The notes below the pieces were generated by a model that did not search any database, was not told the DNA's origin, and saw only the letters and a list, made by a program, of their open reading frames with translations. Shown here in pieces: positions 36,047 to 44,683 of a DNA stretch of 64,000 bases (the stretch's first letter is position 1; the number at the start of each line of letters is the position of its first letter). Position numbers and translations under genes: made by a program. The stretch comes from Chitinophaga japonensis (GTDB taxonomy: Bacteria; Bacteroidota; Bacteroidia; Chitinophagales; Chitinophagaceae): positions 2,054,550 through 2,118,549 of the forward strand of contig NZ_VLLG01000002.1 in NCBI RefSeq assembly GCF_007830125.1. The letters run 5' to 3'.

Positions 36047-36147
36047 TTCCCGGCTTTATTTGGTTATCACTCACTTTCAGGATGGTTAATTTGTTGAGGT
36101 AGTTCAACCTGTACCTGCAGCATTTTAACATTAAAGAATTAACTGGT

Positions 36148-37620
36148 TTGGCATTGTCTGAATTCAGCAGTATATCGTCTTTTCACGAAGCATTATACGC
36201 CGGCAGCACCACCTGTACGGACCAGGTACGTTATTACCTGGAAAAAATAGCCAGGGCAGGGCATTTGAATGCCTTCCTGGAAGTATATGAAACAGAGGCC
36301 CTGGAAAGGGCCGCTGCGCTGGATGCCCGTATCCGCAACGGGGAGCAGCTAGGCCCCCTGGCGGGCGTTATCGTTGGCAATAAGGATGTTATCTGTTACA
36401 AAGGCCACAAGGTGAGCGCCGCCTCCCGTATCCTGGAAGGCTTTACCTCCCTTTACTCCGCTACGGCTATCGAAAGGTTGCTGGCAGCGGACGCCATTAT
36501 TATAGGTAACCTGAACTGCGACGAGTTTGCCATGGGCTCCACCAACGAGAACTCTGCTTTTGGCCCGGTGCTGAATGCCGAGGATACCACCCGCGTACCG
36601 GGCGGCTCCTCCGGTGGATCGGCGGTGGCGGTACAGGCGGGCCTGTGCCAGGTGAGCCTGGGTAGCGATACTGGCGGCTCCGTACGGCAGCCGGCCGATT
36701 TTTGCGGCATTGTAGGGCTGAAACCTACCTACGGCCGTATTTCCCGGCATGGCCTCATTGCCTATGCTTCTTCTTTTGACCAGATTGGCATTTTTGGCAG
36801 GAATATTGCGGATGTGGCTGCCGTATTACAGGTCATAGCAGGCCCGGACGATTATGATAGCACGGCAGCTCAACAGGAAGTTCCTGATTTTCAATTCCGT
36901 CCGTCGCACAATAAATCCTATAAATTAGCGTATTTAAAGGATGCATTGCACCATGAGGGCCTGGATACGGAGATGAGGGGAGCGTTTACCAGCTTTTTTG
37001 AGGAACTGGAAGCTGCCGGCCACAGTGTAACGGCGGCGGATTTTGCCTACCTGGACTATGTAGTGCCTGCCTATTATGTGCTTACAACGGCAGAAGCCTC
37101 TTCTAACCTGTCCCGTTATGACGGGGTCAAATATGGCCACAGAACAGGCCAGCAGGACCTGGACCTGGCGGAATTTTATAAAAAAAGCAGGTCCGAGGGC
37201 TTTGGGAAAGAGGTAAAACGCCGTATATTACTAGGCACTTTTGTATTGAGCGCGGGTTATTACGATGCTTACTATACGAAAGCACAGCAGGTGAGACGGT
37301 TGGTAGTGGACAAATTATCGGAGATTCTATCAGCGTACGATGCTATTTTAATGCCAACGGTTCCCTCTACGGCCTTTAAAATCGGGGAGAAGACATCAGA
37401 CCCCATTGCTATGTACCTGGCGGATATTTATACGGTACTGGCCAATCTTGCAGGAGTACCGGCAATTTCCGTACCTTTGCGGCGGCATTCAAATGGAATG
37501 CCCTTTGGTGTGCAGATCATCACCAGGCAATTTGATGAAGTGAATTTGTTGAGTGTTGCGGACCACGTTATGCAGATGTTGCGAACAGATCGCAGTAAGG
37601 AATTAAATTGTTTGAAATAA
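36148..37620 (+). CDS. gatA: Asp-tRNA(Asn)/Glu-tRNA(Gln) amidotransferase subunit A
   Basis: This 490-residue amidase converts mischarged Glu-tRNA(Gln) (or Asp-tRNA(Asn)) to the amide form with GatB and GatC. The catalytic triad is visible: Lys79 in VGNKD, the cis-Ser in PGGSSGGSAVA (about 151-161) and the nucleophile Ser178 in LGSDTGGSVRQP. No ATG exists between the upstream in-frame TAG (36100-36102) and the conserved core, so translation must start at a non-ATG codon: TTG at 36148 or TTG at 36154 (giving MSEFSSIS, closest to family N-termini). GatB and GatC are not in the window. Confidence 0.93.
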   Translation: MALSEFSSISSFHEALYAGSTTCTDQVRYYLEKIARAGHLNAFLEVYETEALERAAALDARIRNGEQLGPLAGVIVGNKDVICYKGHKVSAASRILEGFTSLYSATAIERLLAADAIIIGNLNCDEFAMGSTNENSAFGPVLNAEDTTRVPGGSSGGSAVAVQAGLCQVSLGSDTGGSVRQPADFCGIVGLKPTYGRISRHGLIAYASSFDQIGIFGRNIADVAAVLQVIAGPDDYDSTAAQQEVPDFQFRPSHNKSYKLAYLKDALHHEGLDTEMRGAFTSFFEELEAAGHSVTAADFAYLDYVVPAYYVLTTAEASSNLSRYDGVKYGHRTGQQDLDLAEFYKKSRSEGFGKEVKRRILLGTFVLSAGYYDAYYTKAQQVRRLVVDKLSEILSAYDAILMPTVPSTAFKIGEKTSDPIAMYLADIYTVLANLAGVPAISVPLRRHSNGMPFGVQIITRQFDEVNLLSVADHVMQMLRTDRSKELNCLK

Positions 37621-37622
37621 AA

Positions 37623-38900
37623 ATGTGTATGAGGAAAGTCTTTTTACTACTGCTGTTGCCAGCAATAGGCGTGCTTAGTGCATCCGCGGCAGATGGCAAT
37701 GTGGTATCTAAAGAGATGGTTGCCCCCCGGGTGGCAGCACCGGATACCGCTATCCTGAACAGTGACAAGGTGCGGTTACCCAAGGATACCATCGTATCAT
37801 ATACCTCCACCACTTCTGCAGCGGTGAAGCGGGCTGCCAAAAGCCTGCCTTCCAGCATCAGGAGCCCGAAAGTATATGAGCAGATCAACAATAACCTGGT
37901 GGCAGGCTACATCAATACCTACGCTACCCGGTACAGCCAGCACCTGCAGATCATGCTGGAAAGGGGTGAACGCTATTTCGTAACGATCGAAAAGATCTTC
38001 CGGGAACATGGTATCCCTGAAGAAATGAAATACCTGGCCGTTATCGAATCCAGCTTCAATACCAATGCCCGTTCCCGTGTAGGCGCGGTAGGCGCATGGC
38101 AGTTCATGTCCGGCACCGCCCGCCTGTTTGGCCTGAGCGTGAGCAAAAGAGTGGATGAGAGAAGGGACTTCTACAAGTCCACCCTGGCTGCAGCCAGGTA
38201 CCTGAATGAGCTGTACCAGCAGTTTGACGACTGGTTGCTGGTGGTAGCCGCTTACAACTGCGGCGCCGGCGGCGTACAGCGCGCCATGAGGGCCAGCGGC
38301 CGTTCCGATTTCTGGGGCATACAATATTTCCTGCCCTCCGAATCCCGGAACCATGTGTACAAATTCATAGCCACCGGTTACATCCTGGACCGCTTCAATA
38401 ACTTCTTTGGCGTGGGCGATGACGACGATAAAAAGCCTACTGTAACTGCAGCGGCGAAAGTAACGCAACCGGAGCCTGCTCCCCTTACGGAGGACGATAT
38501 GTTCAATACCGTGGAGTTCAACATCACCGGCAAATACCGCCTGGAAGTGATCGCCAGGAAACTGGACATGGAGTTGGCAGAGCTGAGCCGCCTGAACCCG
38601 GACTTTGCCAAAACAATGGCCGGCCCGGATAACAGCTACGACCTGCGCGTGCCCAATGATAAAATGAAGCAGTTCATGAACGAGAAGGATGAGATACTGA
38701 AAGCATCCGTGCAAATGACCCTGGAGGAAAGGACCGCTGCTGCCGATAAATCCAAATTCCCCCCGCCGGCCAAGCTCCCGGCTAAAAAGGAGGATGCCAG
38801 GGCAAAAAAAGACAACGGTACAGCTACCCAGAAAACTGCTGATGCAAAAGCCAAAACAACAGCCAAAGCTAAAACAGCTACCGCTGCTAAAACGAAGTGA
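37623..38900 (+). CDS. Secreted lytic transglycosylase with SLT and LysM-like domains
   Basis: This 425-residue MltD-like enzyme cleaves peptidoglycan to 1,6-anhydromuropeptides. It has a signal peptide (1-26). The SLT domain is at about 110-265: the catalytic Glu lies in KYLAVIESSFNTNA, then GAVGAWQFMSGTAR, and AAYNCGAGGVQRAM. A LysM-like domain follows at about 300-355 (FNITGKYRLEVIARKLDM, ELSRLNPDF). The last ~50 residues are a Lys/Ala-rich low-complexity tail. The start is 2 bases past the gatA stop, so the two are one operon. An ATG two codons later is also possible. Confidence 0.93.
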   Translation: MCMRKVFLLLLLPAIGVLSASAADGNVVSKEMVAPRVAAPDTAILNSDKVRLPKDTIVSYTSTTSAAVKRAAKSLPSSIRSPKVYEQINNNLVAGYINTYATRYSQHLQIMLERGERYFVTIEKIFREHGIPEEMKYLAVIESSFNTNARSRVGAVGAWQFMSGTARLFGLSVSKRVDERRDFYKSTLAAARYLNELYQQFDDWLLVVAAYNCGAGGVQRAMRASGRSDFWGIQYFLPSESRNHVYKFIATGYILDRFNNFFGVGDDDDKKPTVTAAAKVTQPEPAPLTEDDMFNTVEFNITGKYRLEVIARKLDMELAELSRLNPDFAKTMAGPDNSYDLRVPNDKMKQFMNEKDEILKASVQMTLEERTAAADKSKFPPPAKLPAKKEDARAKKDNGTATQKTADAKAKTTAKAKTATAAKTK

Positions 38901-38925
38901 ACCGTCTGAAAAGATATATAACAGG

Positions 38926-38950
38926 AAGGGCCGCGAAAGCGGCCCTTTTT
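38926..38950 (+). terminator. Rho-independent terminator
   Basis: A 9-bp stem (AAGGGCCGC / GCGGCCCTT) with a GAAA tetraloop is followed by T residues. It ends the gatA-transglycosylase operon. Confidence 0.88.
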
Positions 38951-39006
38951 ATTTTGTGACAGCACCCGGGTACAATCCTTGCGGCATTGTTCCTAAAAAC
39001 AACGCT

Positions 39007-40260
39007 ATGCATACCTTAACGGACACAGCCGGCCTGGAGCCGCTGCTGAATGATATCGCGGACAGCAAGATCGTGATGCTGGGGGAAGCCACGCACGGCA
39101 CCCATGAATACTACACCTGGCGCACCGCTATCTCCAAAAAGCTGATCCAGGAAAAGGGTTTCCGGTTCATTGCCGTGGAAGGCGACTGGCCGGATTGCTA
39201 CCGCATTAACCGCTATGTAAAAGGTTATGCAGATGCCGGTACAGACATCCGGCCCATATTGCGGTCGTTTGACCGCTGGCCTGCCTGGATGTGGGCCAAC
39301 TGGGAAATAGCCGCCCTGGCGGAATGGCTAAGGGAGCACAACAGCCACCTGCCCGTGGAGGAAAGGGTAGGCTTTTACGGGCTGGACGTGTACAGCCTCT
39401 GGGACTCCATGCATGCCATGATGGGGTACCTGGAAAAGGAGGACCGGCAGGCGGCGCAATCGGTGAAGAAAGCCATGGCCTGTTTTGAGCCTTTTGGAGA
39501 GAACGAACATTTATACGCCCGCTTTTCGCTCAACGATCATAACTGCCGGGATGAGGTGATAGCGCTTTTAACGGAGATCCGGCTAAAGGCCCAGTTCCTG
39601 GACGGCGACCGGGAAGCCGGTTTCAATACCGAACAGAACGCGCTGATAGCTGTGAATGCGGAAAAGTACTACAGCAGCATGATAGGCTTTGGCAACGAAA
39701 GCTGGAACATCCGGGACCGGCATATGATGGAAACGCTGGAGCGGCTGTTGTTATTCCATGGCCCCCTGGCAAAAGGGATCGTGTGGGCGCACAATACCCA
39801 TATTGGCGATGCCAGGGCCACAGATATGGCGCGCGCCGGTATGGTGAACATCGGCCAGTTGGCCAGGGATGAATATGGCGAGGCCAATGTGTACCTGGCC
39901 GGCTTCGGCGGCTACCAGGGCGCCGTGATAGCCGGATCAGCATGGGGCGCGCCCATGCGGGAAATGGAAATGCCGCCGGCCAGGGAAGGCAGCATTGAGG
40001 AGGTGCTGCATCGTGAGCCCGGTAGTGATTGCTACCTGCTTTTTACAGAGGAGCCGGGCAGGGTGTTCCGCCAACGCACGGGGCATCGCGCGATTGGCGT
40101 GGTGTATGACCCGGAACGGGAAAGCGGGAATTATGTGCCTTCGGTGCTGTCAGAACGGTACAATGCTTTTATCTACCTGGATCAGACCAGCGCCCTGCAT
40201 CCTTTCCACCTGCATCCCAAAGGCGCGGAAGTACCGGAAACCTACCCGTTCGGGGTATAG
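39007..40260 (+). CDS. Erythromycin-esterase-family protein (EreA/B-like)
   Basis: This 417-residue protein is of the Ere family, which hydrolyses the lactone of macrolides or acts on unknown esters. Family residues are present: the E-H pair in MLGEATHGTHEYY (E27, H30), E58 in IAVEGDWPD, and WAHNTHIGDA later in the chain. I chose the ATG at 39007 because the earlier open frame runs back into the transglycosylase. There is no signal peptide. Many Ere homologues in environmental bacteria do not confer resistance, so the substrate is open. Confidence 0.92.
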   Translation: MHTLTDTAGLEPLLNDIADSKIVMLGEATHGTHEYYTWRTAISKKLIQEKGFRFIAVEGDWPDCYRINRYVKGYADAGTDIRPILRSFDRWPAWMWANWEIAALAEWLREHNSHLPVEERVGFYGLDVYSLWDSMHAMMGYLEKEDRQAAQSVKKAMACFEPFGENEHLYARFSLNDHNCRDEVIALLTEIRLKAQFLDGDREAGFNTEQNALIAVNAEKYYSSMIGFGNESWNIRDRHMMETLERLLLFHGPLAKGIVWAHNTHIGDARATDMARAGMVNIGQLARDEYGEANVYLAGFGGYQGAVIAGSAWGAPMREMEMPPAREGSIEEVLHREPGSDCYLLFTEEPGRVFRQRTGHRAIGVVYDPERESGNYVPSVLSERYNAFIYLDQTSALHPFHLHPKGAEVPETYPFGV

Positions 40261-40324
40261 GAAAATGCAGGAATACCCCCCTAAAATGTCTTTTTTGCGG
40301 ACCACCCAACAGGCGCTTTACACC

Positions 40325-40332
40325 TAAGTTTG
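40325..40332 (+). promoter_or_regulatory. -7 box for the SDR gene
   Basis: TAAGTTTG matches TAnnTTTG 16 bases before the ATG. The nearest TTTG (40294-40297) is 27 bases away, too far for a standard -33. Confidence 0.45.
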
Positions 40333-40348
40333 CAAAAATACCTGTTGT

Positions 40349-41155
40349 ATGATACTTGCCAGTAAAACTGCGGTCATTTACGGGGCTGGCGGCTCCATAG
40401 GAGGGGCGGTGGCCCGTGCCTTTGCCCGTGCGGGCGCGCATGTGTTCCTTACCGGGCGCACCTTTGCACCATTGCAAAAAGTAGCGGATGACATTCACCA
40501 TGCAGGGGGCAGGGCCACGGTGGCTACCCTGGATGCAATGGATGAAAAGGCGGTGAACGGGCATATGGCCTCCGTGGTAGAAGAAGCAGGTAAGGTAGAC
40601 ATATCGTTCAACGCCATTGGCCTGCAGGACACGCAGGATACGCCGCTGGTGGAGATGGCGCTGGCGGATTTCATACGCCCGGTAAACATTGCCATGGAAA
40701 CCCAGTTCATCACCGCCACGGCTGCCGGCCGGGTGATGATGCAGCAGGGTACCGGCGTGATCCTCTCTATTACAGCTACGCCCGGCGGTATCGGGTATCC
40801 TATGGTGGGCGGGTTTGGGCCGGCCTGCTGCGCTATTGAAAGCTTTTCAAGGGACCTGGCATCGGAGCTGGGTGCGCATGGCGTGCGGGTAGTGAACATC
40901 CGTTCCGCCGGCTCGCCGGATTCCCGGCCTTTCACGGAAGCCCTGGCCAATGCCAGTGAAGCCACCAAAGATTTCATCCGGAAACTGGAAGAAGACACCA
41001 TGCTTAAAAAGCTGCCCCTGATGGAAGATATCGCCAATGTGGCCGTTTTCCTGGCATCGGACAGCGCCGGGAAAATAACCGGGGTGACCATTGACGTTAC
41101 CTGCGGCACCACCAACGGGCTGAATTATAAAGTGCCGTCCATCCCGTTTATTTAG
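40349..41155 (+). CDS. SDR-family protein lacking catalytic Tyr and Lys
   Basis: This 268-residue Rossmann protein has an intact nucleotide site (YGAGGSIGGAVARAF, Gly motif at 12-19; DISFNAIG near 84-91) and the catalytic-type Ser (GVILSITAT, S140). The usual YxxxK is replaced: the aligned segment reads GFGPACCAIESFSRDLA, with F156 and C160 where Tyr and Lys should be. Standard hydride transfer is therefore doubtful. It could be a binding or regulatory protein, or use other chemistry. The C-terminus has the usual VAVFLASDSAGKITGVTIDV. It overlaps the 3' end of the DUF4374 gene by 8 bases. Confidence 0.88.
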   Translation: MILASKTAVIYGAGGSIGGAVARAFARAGAHVFLTGRTFAPLQKVADDIHHAGGRATVATLDAMDEKAVNGHMASVVEEAGKVDISFNAIGLQDTQDTPLVEMALADFIRPVNIAMETQFITATAAGRVMMQQGTGVILSITATPGGIGYPMVGGFGPACCAIESFSRDLASELGAHGVRVVNIRSAGSPDSRPFTEALANASEATKDFIRKLEEDTMLKKLPLMEDIANVAVFLASDSAGKITGVTIDVTCGTTNGLNYKVPSIPFI

Positions 41156-42380
41156 CCACCTTGAATATCCCGGGCAGCTCTACCCCTTCAATTTTGGCGC
41201 CCTTCTTTGCCGTAGCGGTTACCGGGTCTACTACGTACACCCGCGCTTCGCCGGCAACAGTGGAGGTAATGGAAAAGTATACCAGGCCTTCTTCCACGAA
41301 AGCCGGTGTGGAGAACTGCCCGCCGTGCAGGGGCACGCCGCTTACATCCGTTACGGTTTTGTTATAGACATCCACTACCACCAGCTTGCAGATGGGCGTG
41401 GTGGGGGTAAGGGCGCCCCATAAATTCGTTTGCGTATCCTCGCCCGGTATCACCATTTGCCCTACCAGCAGGCCGTTGCCCGCGTAATGTGCGGAGAGCA
41501 GCTTGCCCCCGCCGGTAGCGGCTTCCACATCAAAGAAATAGCTATCGTCAAATTGCAGTTGCCCGTTCCTGATGCGAAGTATGCCGGAGGGTTTGGTTAC
41601 CTGCGTATAGCCGGCCGCGTAAGAGTTCGGGGAAATGGTGTAAATATCCCCGTTCTCCGCCTTTACCATGCTTACAGGATTGCCGTAGTAGCCTATGGGG
41701 CCGGTGCGGGTATCCTTGATGGTGGTGAGAGAATCCAGGCCGGGATAGGTGTAGATGCTGACAAAAGCGGTGTCCGTTTCCGCCGTTTCCCAGGAAACGC
41801 CCTCCAGCGGGTAGAAGGAAACATACATCTTCCCATCATTTACGACGATGGAAGAAGGCCATTTGTTAAGGGTGTCATTCGCAGACATGCGGTACAGGGG
41901 GCTGATCTTCCGTTTTACAATGCCCACGGAAATGTCATCTACCACATGTATCTCGCAATCATAGGAGCCGCCGCCCCAGGGTGCGCCGATGGCTATCAGC
42001 GAGCTGGCGTCCGCAGTAGCAAAGCAGTCCATCCGGTCAAAGGAAAAGCTGCCTTTTTCCGTGAGCCCGTTGCTGCCGCTGATGCCGTAGGCCGTGCCTA
42101 TGTTGGGCGATCCATAGTTAAAGCTGAAAGCAGCATTGGCTGTAGCGCTGAAGTAGCACCAGCCCAGTTGCTCAATGCCGTTGCCGGCCGCGGAAATAAC
42201 AGTAGAGTCATTATCTATTCCGTCTACCGTCAGCAGGTAGTCGGAAGTGCCGCTGGGACCGTTGGTGCGCAGGGCAACAATATAATTGCCTGCCGTGGCG
42301 CGGGGAAAGGATTTCGGTTTGTAACAGCCGGTAACTGCCAGTAAAAGGACTAGTGCCGGGAGGTAGTATAAAGATCTCAT
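41148..42380 (-). CDS. DUF4374 surface lipoprotein
   Basis: This 410-residue lipoprotein (LPALVLLLAVTGC, Cys at about 19) fits DUF4374, a beta-propeller-like family nearly always encoded with a TonB-dependent receptor in Bacteroidota. Strand repeats include YLLTVDGIDNDS, AAGNGIEQLGWCYF, GSFSFDRMDCFA and VYVVDPVTATAKKG. The ATG is 19 bases after the receptor stop, so the pair is one operon. It is probably an outer-membrane partner of the receptor in ligand capture; a metal chelate is a guess from known neighbours of the family. Confidence 0.85.
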   Translation of the reverse strand: MRSLYYLPALVLLLAVTGCYKPKSFPRATAGNYIVALRTNGPSGTSDYLLTVDGIDNDSTVISAAGNGIEQLGWCYFSATANAAFSFNYGSPNIGTAYGISGSNGLTEKGSFSFDRMDCFATADASSLIAIGAPWGGGSYDCEIHVVDDISVGIVKRKISPLYRMSANDTLNKWPSSIVVNDGKMYVSFYPLEGVSWETAETDTAFVSIYTYPGLDSLTTIKDTRTGPIGYYGNPVSMVKAENGDIYTISPNSYAAGYTQVTKPSGILRIRNGQLQFDDSYFFDVEAATGGGKLLSAHYAGNGLLVGQMVIPGEDTQTNLWGALTPTTPICKLVVVDVYNKTVTDVSGVPLHGGQFSTPAFVEEGLVYFSITSTVAGEARVYVVDPVTATAKKGAKIEGVELPGIFKVAK

Positions 42381-42399
42381 GGGTTGCGGATTGTATTGA

Positions 42400-44517
42400 C
42401 TAATGCAGGAAATATCTGAGTTTTACATTGAAGGCGCGGCCGGGCTTTTGCAGCTTGAAGTTGTCATACACCCTGGCGTCGGACAGGTTGGTGCAGGCAA
42501 AGGAAACATTGTATTTCCCGTTCTGCATGGAATAGGTGACGCCTGCGTGCTGCGTGAACTGCTCCGGGATGATGAACTTGCTGCCGGCGCTGCCCTGGCT
42601 GGGCCAGTAGAGGTAGAATTCCTCCACGAAGGTGGCGCCTGCGTTCAGCGACAGCACATTGCCGCTGCGCAGCACATTGCTGAAGCGGTAGCCCAGGTCC
42701 AGGTTGCCGAAGAGGTAAGGCGTATTGGGCAGGCGGTCCCAGTAAGTATAGTTGCGGATGCCCTTGTCAAATTCCTTTACGTTCAGCGTATTCTGGTAGG
42801 TACCGTTCAGCTCAAAGGAGAAGGCCTTGTTGTACACATATTTCACGGTCCATTCCACGCCGCTGGTGCGCACGCTGTCCAGGTTGCTGTAGCGGCTGAT
42901 CTGGCCATCGGATTCCAGCCGGATGAAATCGCCGGCTTTGCGGTAGATGTAGTTCACTTCCCCTTCCAGCCTGTGCAGCCCCAGCGTTTTGATCAGCAGC
43001 AGCCCCGCGTTGATGTTATGGCTGTGCTCCGGTTTCAGGGCCGGGTTATTGACCAGCAGCAGCCCGTTCCCGAACATCTCTTCCCCTTCCGGCATGCGCC
43101 AGGTATTTTCATAGGACGCTTTTAGCTGCGCCCAGGGGAATACATGGAAAGTGGCGGCCGCGCCGTAACCGGCTTTGGTGTAGCTGGCCTGCAACGGCTC
43201 ATATCCGCCCCATTCCGCATTTACGGTACTGGCAGACTGGCTGAAGAGCTTCCCGAATACGGTAGCGCTCCAGCGGTTATCCGCAGCGGTATAGGTATAA
43301 GCCAGCCCGGACACATGCTTGCTGATGATATTAGGCTCCGAGAAGGGGATGGGATATTTGCTGATGGGATCTTCGCCCTGCCGGCGGAAACGGTTGTAGG
43401 TATGGTTCAGGCTGAAGGCGTGCTGCCCCAGGGCATAGCTGAGGTTAGCCATGGCAAAGGCATTGCGGTCCCTGAACCGGAACAGTGTTTTGTTATAGTA
43501 GATCTCCCCGGAGGTGCTGCTGGAAGATTTGGGGGTATAGTTGCCATACCAGTCGTATTTGCGGGAGCTGGTATCTGTAATGCCCGCCTTTACAAAGCTG
43601 TAGTTGGCGTTGGCTACCAGCGTAAGCCCTTCCGTAAACAGGTTTTCCTTCCGGTATTTGAAGGTAGGAATGAAGGACTGGCTGGTATTGAAAGCCATGC
43701 CCGCCACCTGGTCCATGCTGATGCCGGTTTGCAGCTCTTTCCGGTTATCGGCGGCTATGAGGCCAAAGAGCAGCTTGTCTGCATATTTTTTATTCACCAC
43801 GCCCAGCTCCACCTGTCCCATGGTAGAGCGGTAGGCATCGTGGAAGCGGCGCACTTTCTGCTCCGGGCCAAAGATGCCGGTTTCCGGGTCAGGGATCTCT
43901 ACGTTCACTTTATAGCTGTTATCGGAGTAGTTATGAAAGGCGCTGACGTTGATCATAAGACCGCTGCTGGTAGTATGACGCGCATTCAGCGAAGCCAGGT
44001 GCGTGTTAAAGGAGCCGTAGCTGTAGGATACGTCCAGGTACTTTTTTATATGCTGGTTGGTGATCACGTTCACCGCGCCGCCCAGCGCATCGGAGCCCAG
44101 GTGGATGGGCACTACGCCTTTGTACACTTCTATCCGTTCCGCCATATTTACCGGCAGGTTGTTCAGCGTAAGCGAGGAGCCGAAGTTGTCCATGGGCACG
44201 CCGTCCAGGAAGAACTTTACCTGTTTGCCGGTAAAGCCGTTGAGCGAGAAGCTGTAGGTAGACCCCAGCCCGCCTTCTTCGCGGATACGGACACCGCTGG
44301 TACGGTTCAGCACCTGGTTGATGTTGCTGGTGGTATTGTGCAGTTGCCGGGCATCCACGGCGGTGATGGTAAAAGCCTGTTCCTTCGCTTTGCGGAGCCG
44401 GGTTTTACCGGTGACCTCTACGGCCCGGAGCGCCTTCTTCCGGGCGATGGTGTCCTGTTGTTGCGCCAGCGCAGCAGCGCTTATCAGCAGCAGGAAGCTG
44501 GTAGCAAGATATTTCAT
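42400..44517 (-). CDS. TonB-dependent outer-membrane receptor (siderophore/vitamin type)
   Basis: This 705-residue receptor has a signal peptide (1-18, ending AAALAQ), then the TonB box and plug domain (about 30-150; VEVTGKTRLRKAKEQAFTIT, SGVRIREEGGLGSTYSFSLN, RIEVYKGVVPIHLGSDALGG), then a 22-strand barrel. The barrel ends VKLRYFLH with the C-terminal aromatic. It lacks the carboxypeptidase-like domain of SusC proteins and is of FecA/CirA length, so an iron chelate or vitamin is a likelier ligand than a glycan. It is the first gene of an operon with a DUF4374 lipoprotein. Confidence 0.93.
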   Translation of the reverse strand: MKYLATSFLLLISAAALAQQQDTIARKKALRAVEVTGKTRLRKAKEQAFTITAVDARQLHNTTSNINQVLNRTSGVRIREEGGLGSTYSFSLNGFTGKQVKFFLDGVPMDNFGSSLTLNNLPVNMAERIEVYKGVVPIHLGSDALGGAVNVITNQHIKKYLDVSYSYGSFNTHLASLNARHTTSSGLMINVSAFHNYSDNSYKVNVEIPDPETGIFGPEQKVRRFHDAYRSTMGQVELGVVNKKYADKLLFGLIAADNRKELQTGISMDQVAGMAFNTSQSFIPTFKYRKENLFTEGLTLVANANYSFVKAGITDTSSRKYDWYGNYTPKSSSSTSGEIYYNKTLFRFRDRNAFAMANLSYALGQHAFSLNHTYNRFRRQGEDPISKYPIPFSEPNIISKHVSGLAYTYTAADNRWSATVFGKLFSQSASTVNAEWGGYEPLQASYTKAGYGAAATFHVFPWAQLKASYENTWRMPEGEEMFGNGLLLVNNPALKPEHSHNINAGLLLIKTLGLHRLEGEVNYIYRKAGDFIRLESDGQISRYSNLDSVRTSGVEWTVKYVYNKAFSFELNGTYQNTLNVKEFDKGIRNYTYWDRLPNTPYLFGNLDLGYRFSNVLRSGNVLSLNAGATFVEEFYLYWPSQGSAGSKFIIPEQFTQHAGVTYSMQNGKYNVSFACTNLSDARVYDNFKLQKPGRAFNVKLRYFLH

Positions 44518-44683
44518 AAGGGGGCGGTTTTAGCGTGCAAAGGTGCGGTGGCGGAGGGGGAGTTTTATCTCCGATTGGGAAAAGATGTTACGCAAAAGGG
44601 AAAAATTTAATCAGCCCGGTCATGCAACTATTGGCCGTTCGTCCCGTCATTATTATATTCATTCATCCCCTAAATAACGGTAT

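Noticed and set aside
39007..40260. Macrolide resistance from the Ere-like protein
   Set aside because: Family membership alone does not show resistance, and no other resistance or mobile genes adjoin it.
43144..44610. 488-codon open frame antisense to the TonB receptor
   Set aside because: Shadow frame; the receptor on the minus strand has a full signal peptide, plug and barrel.
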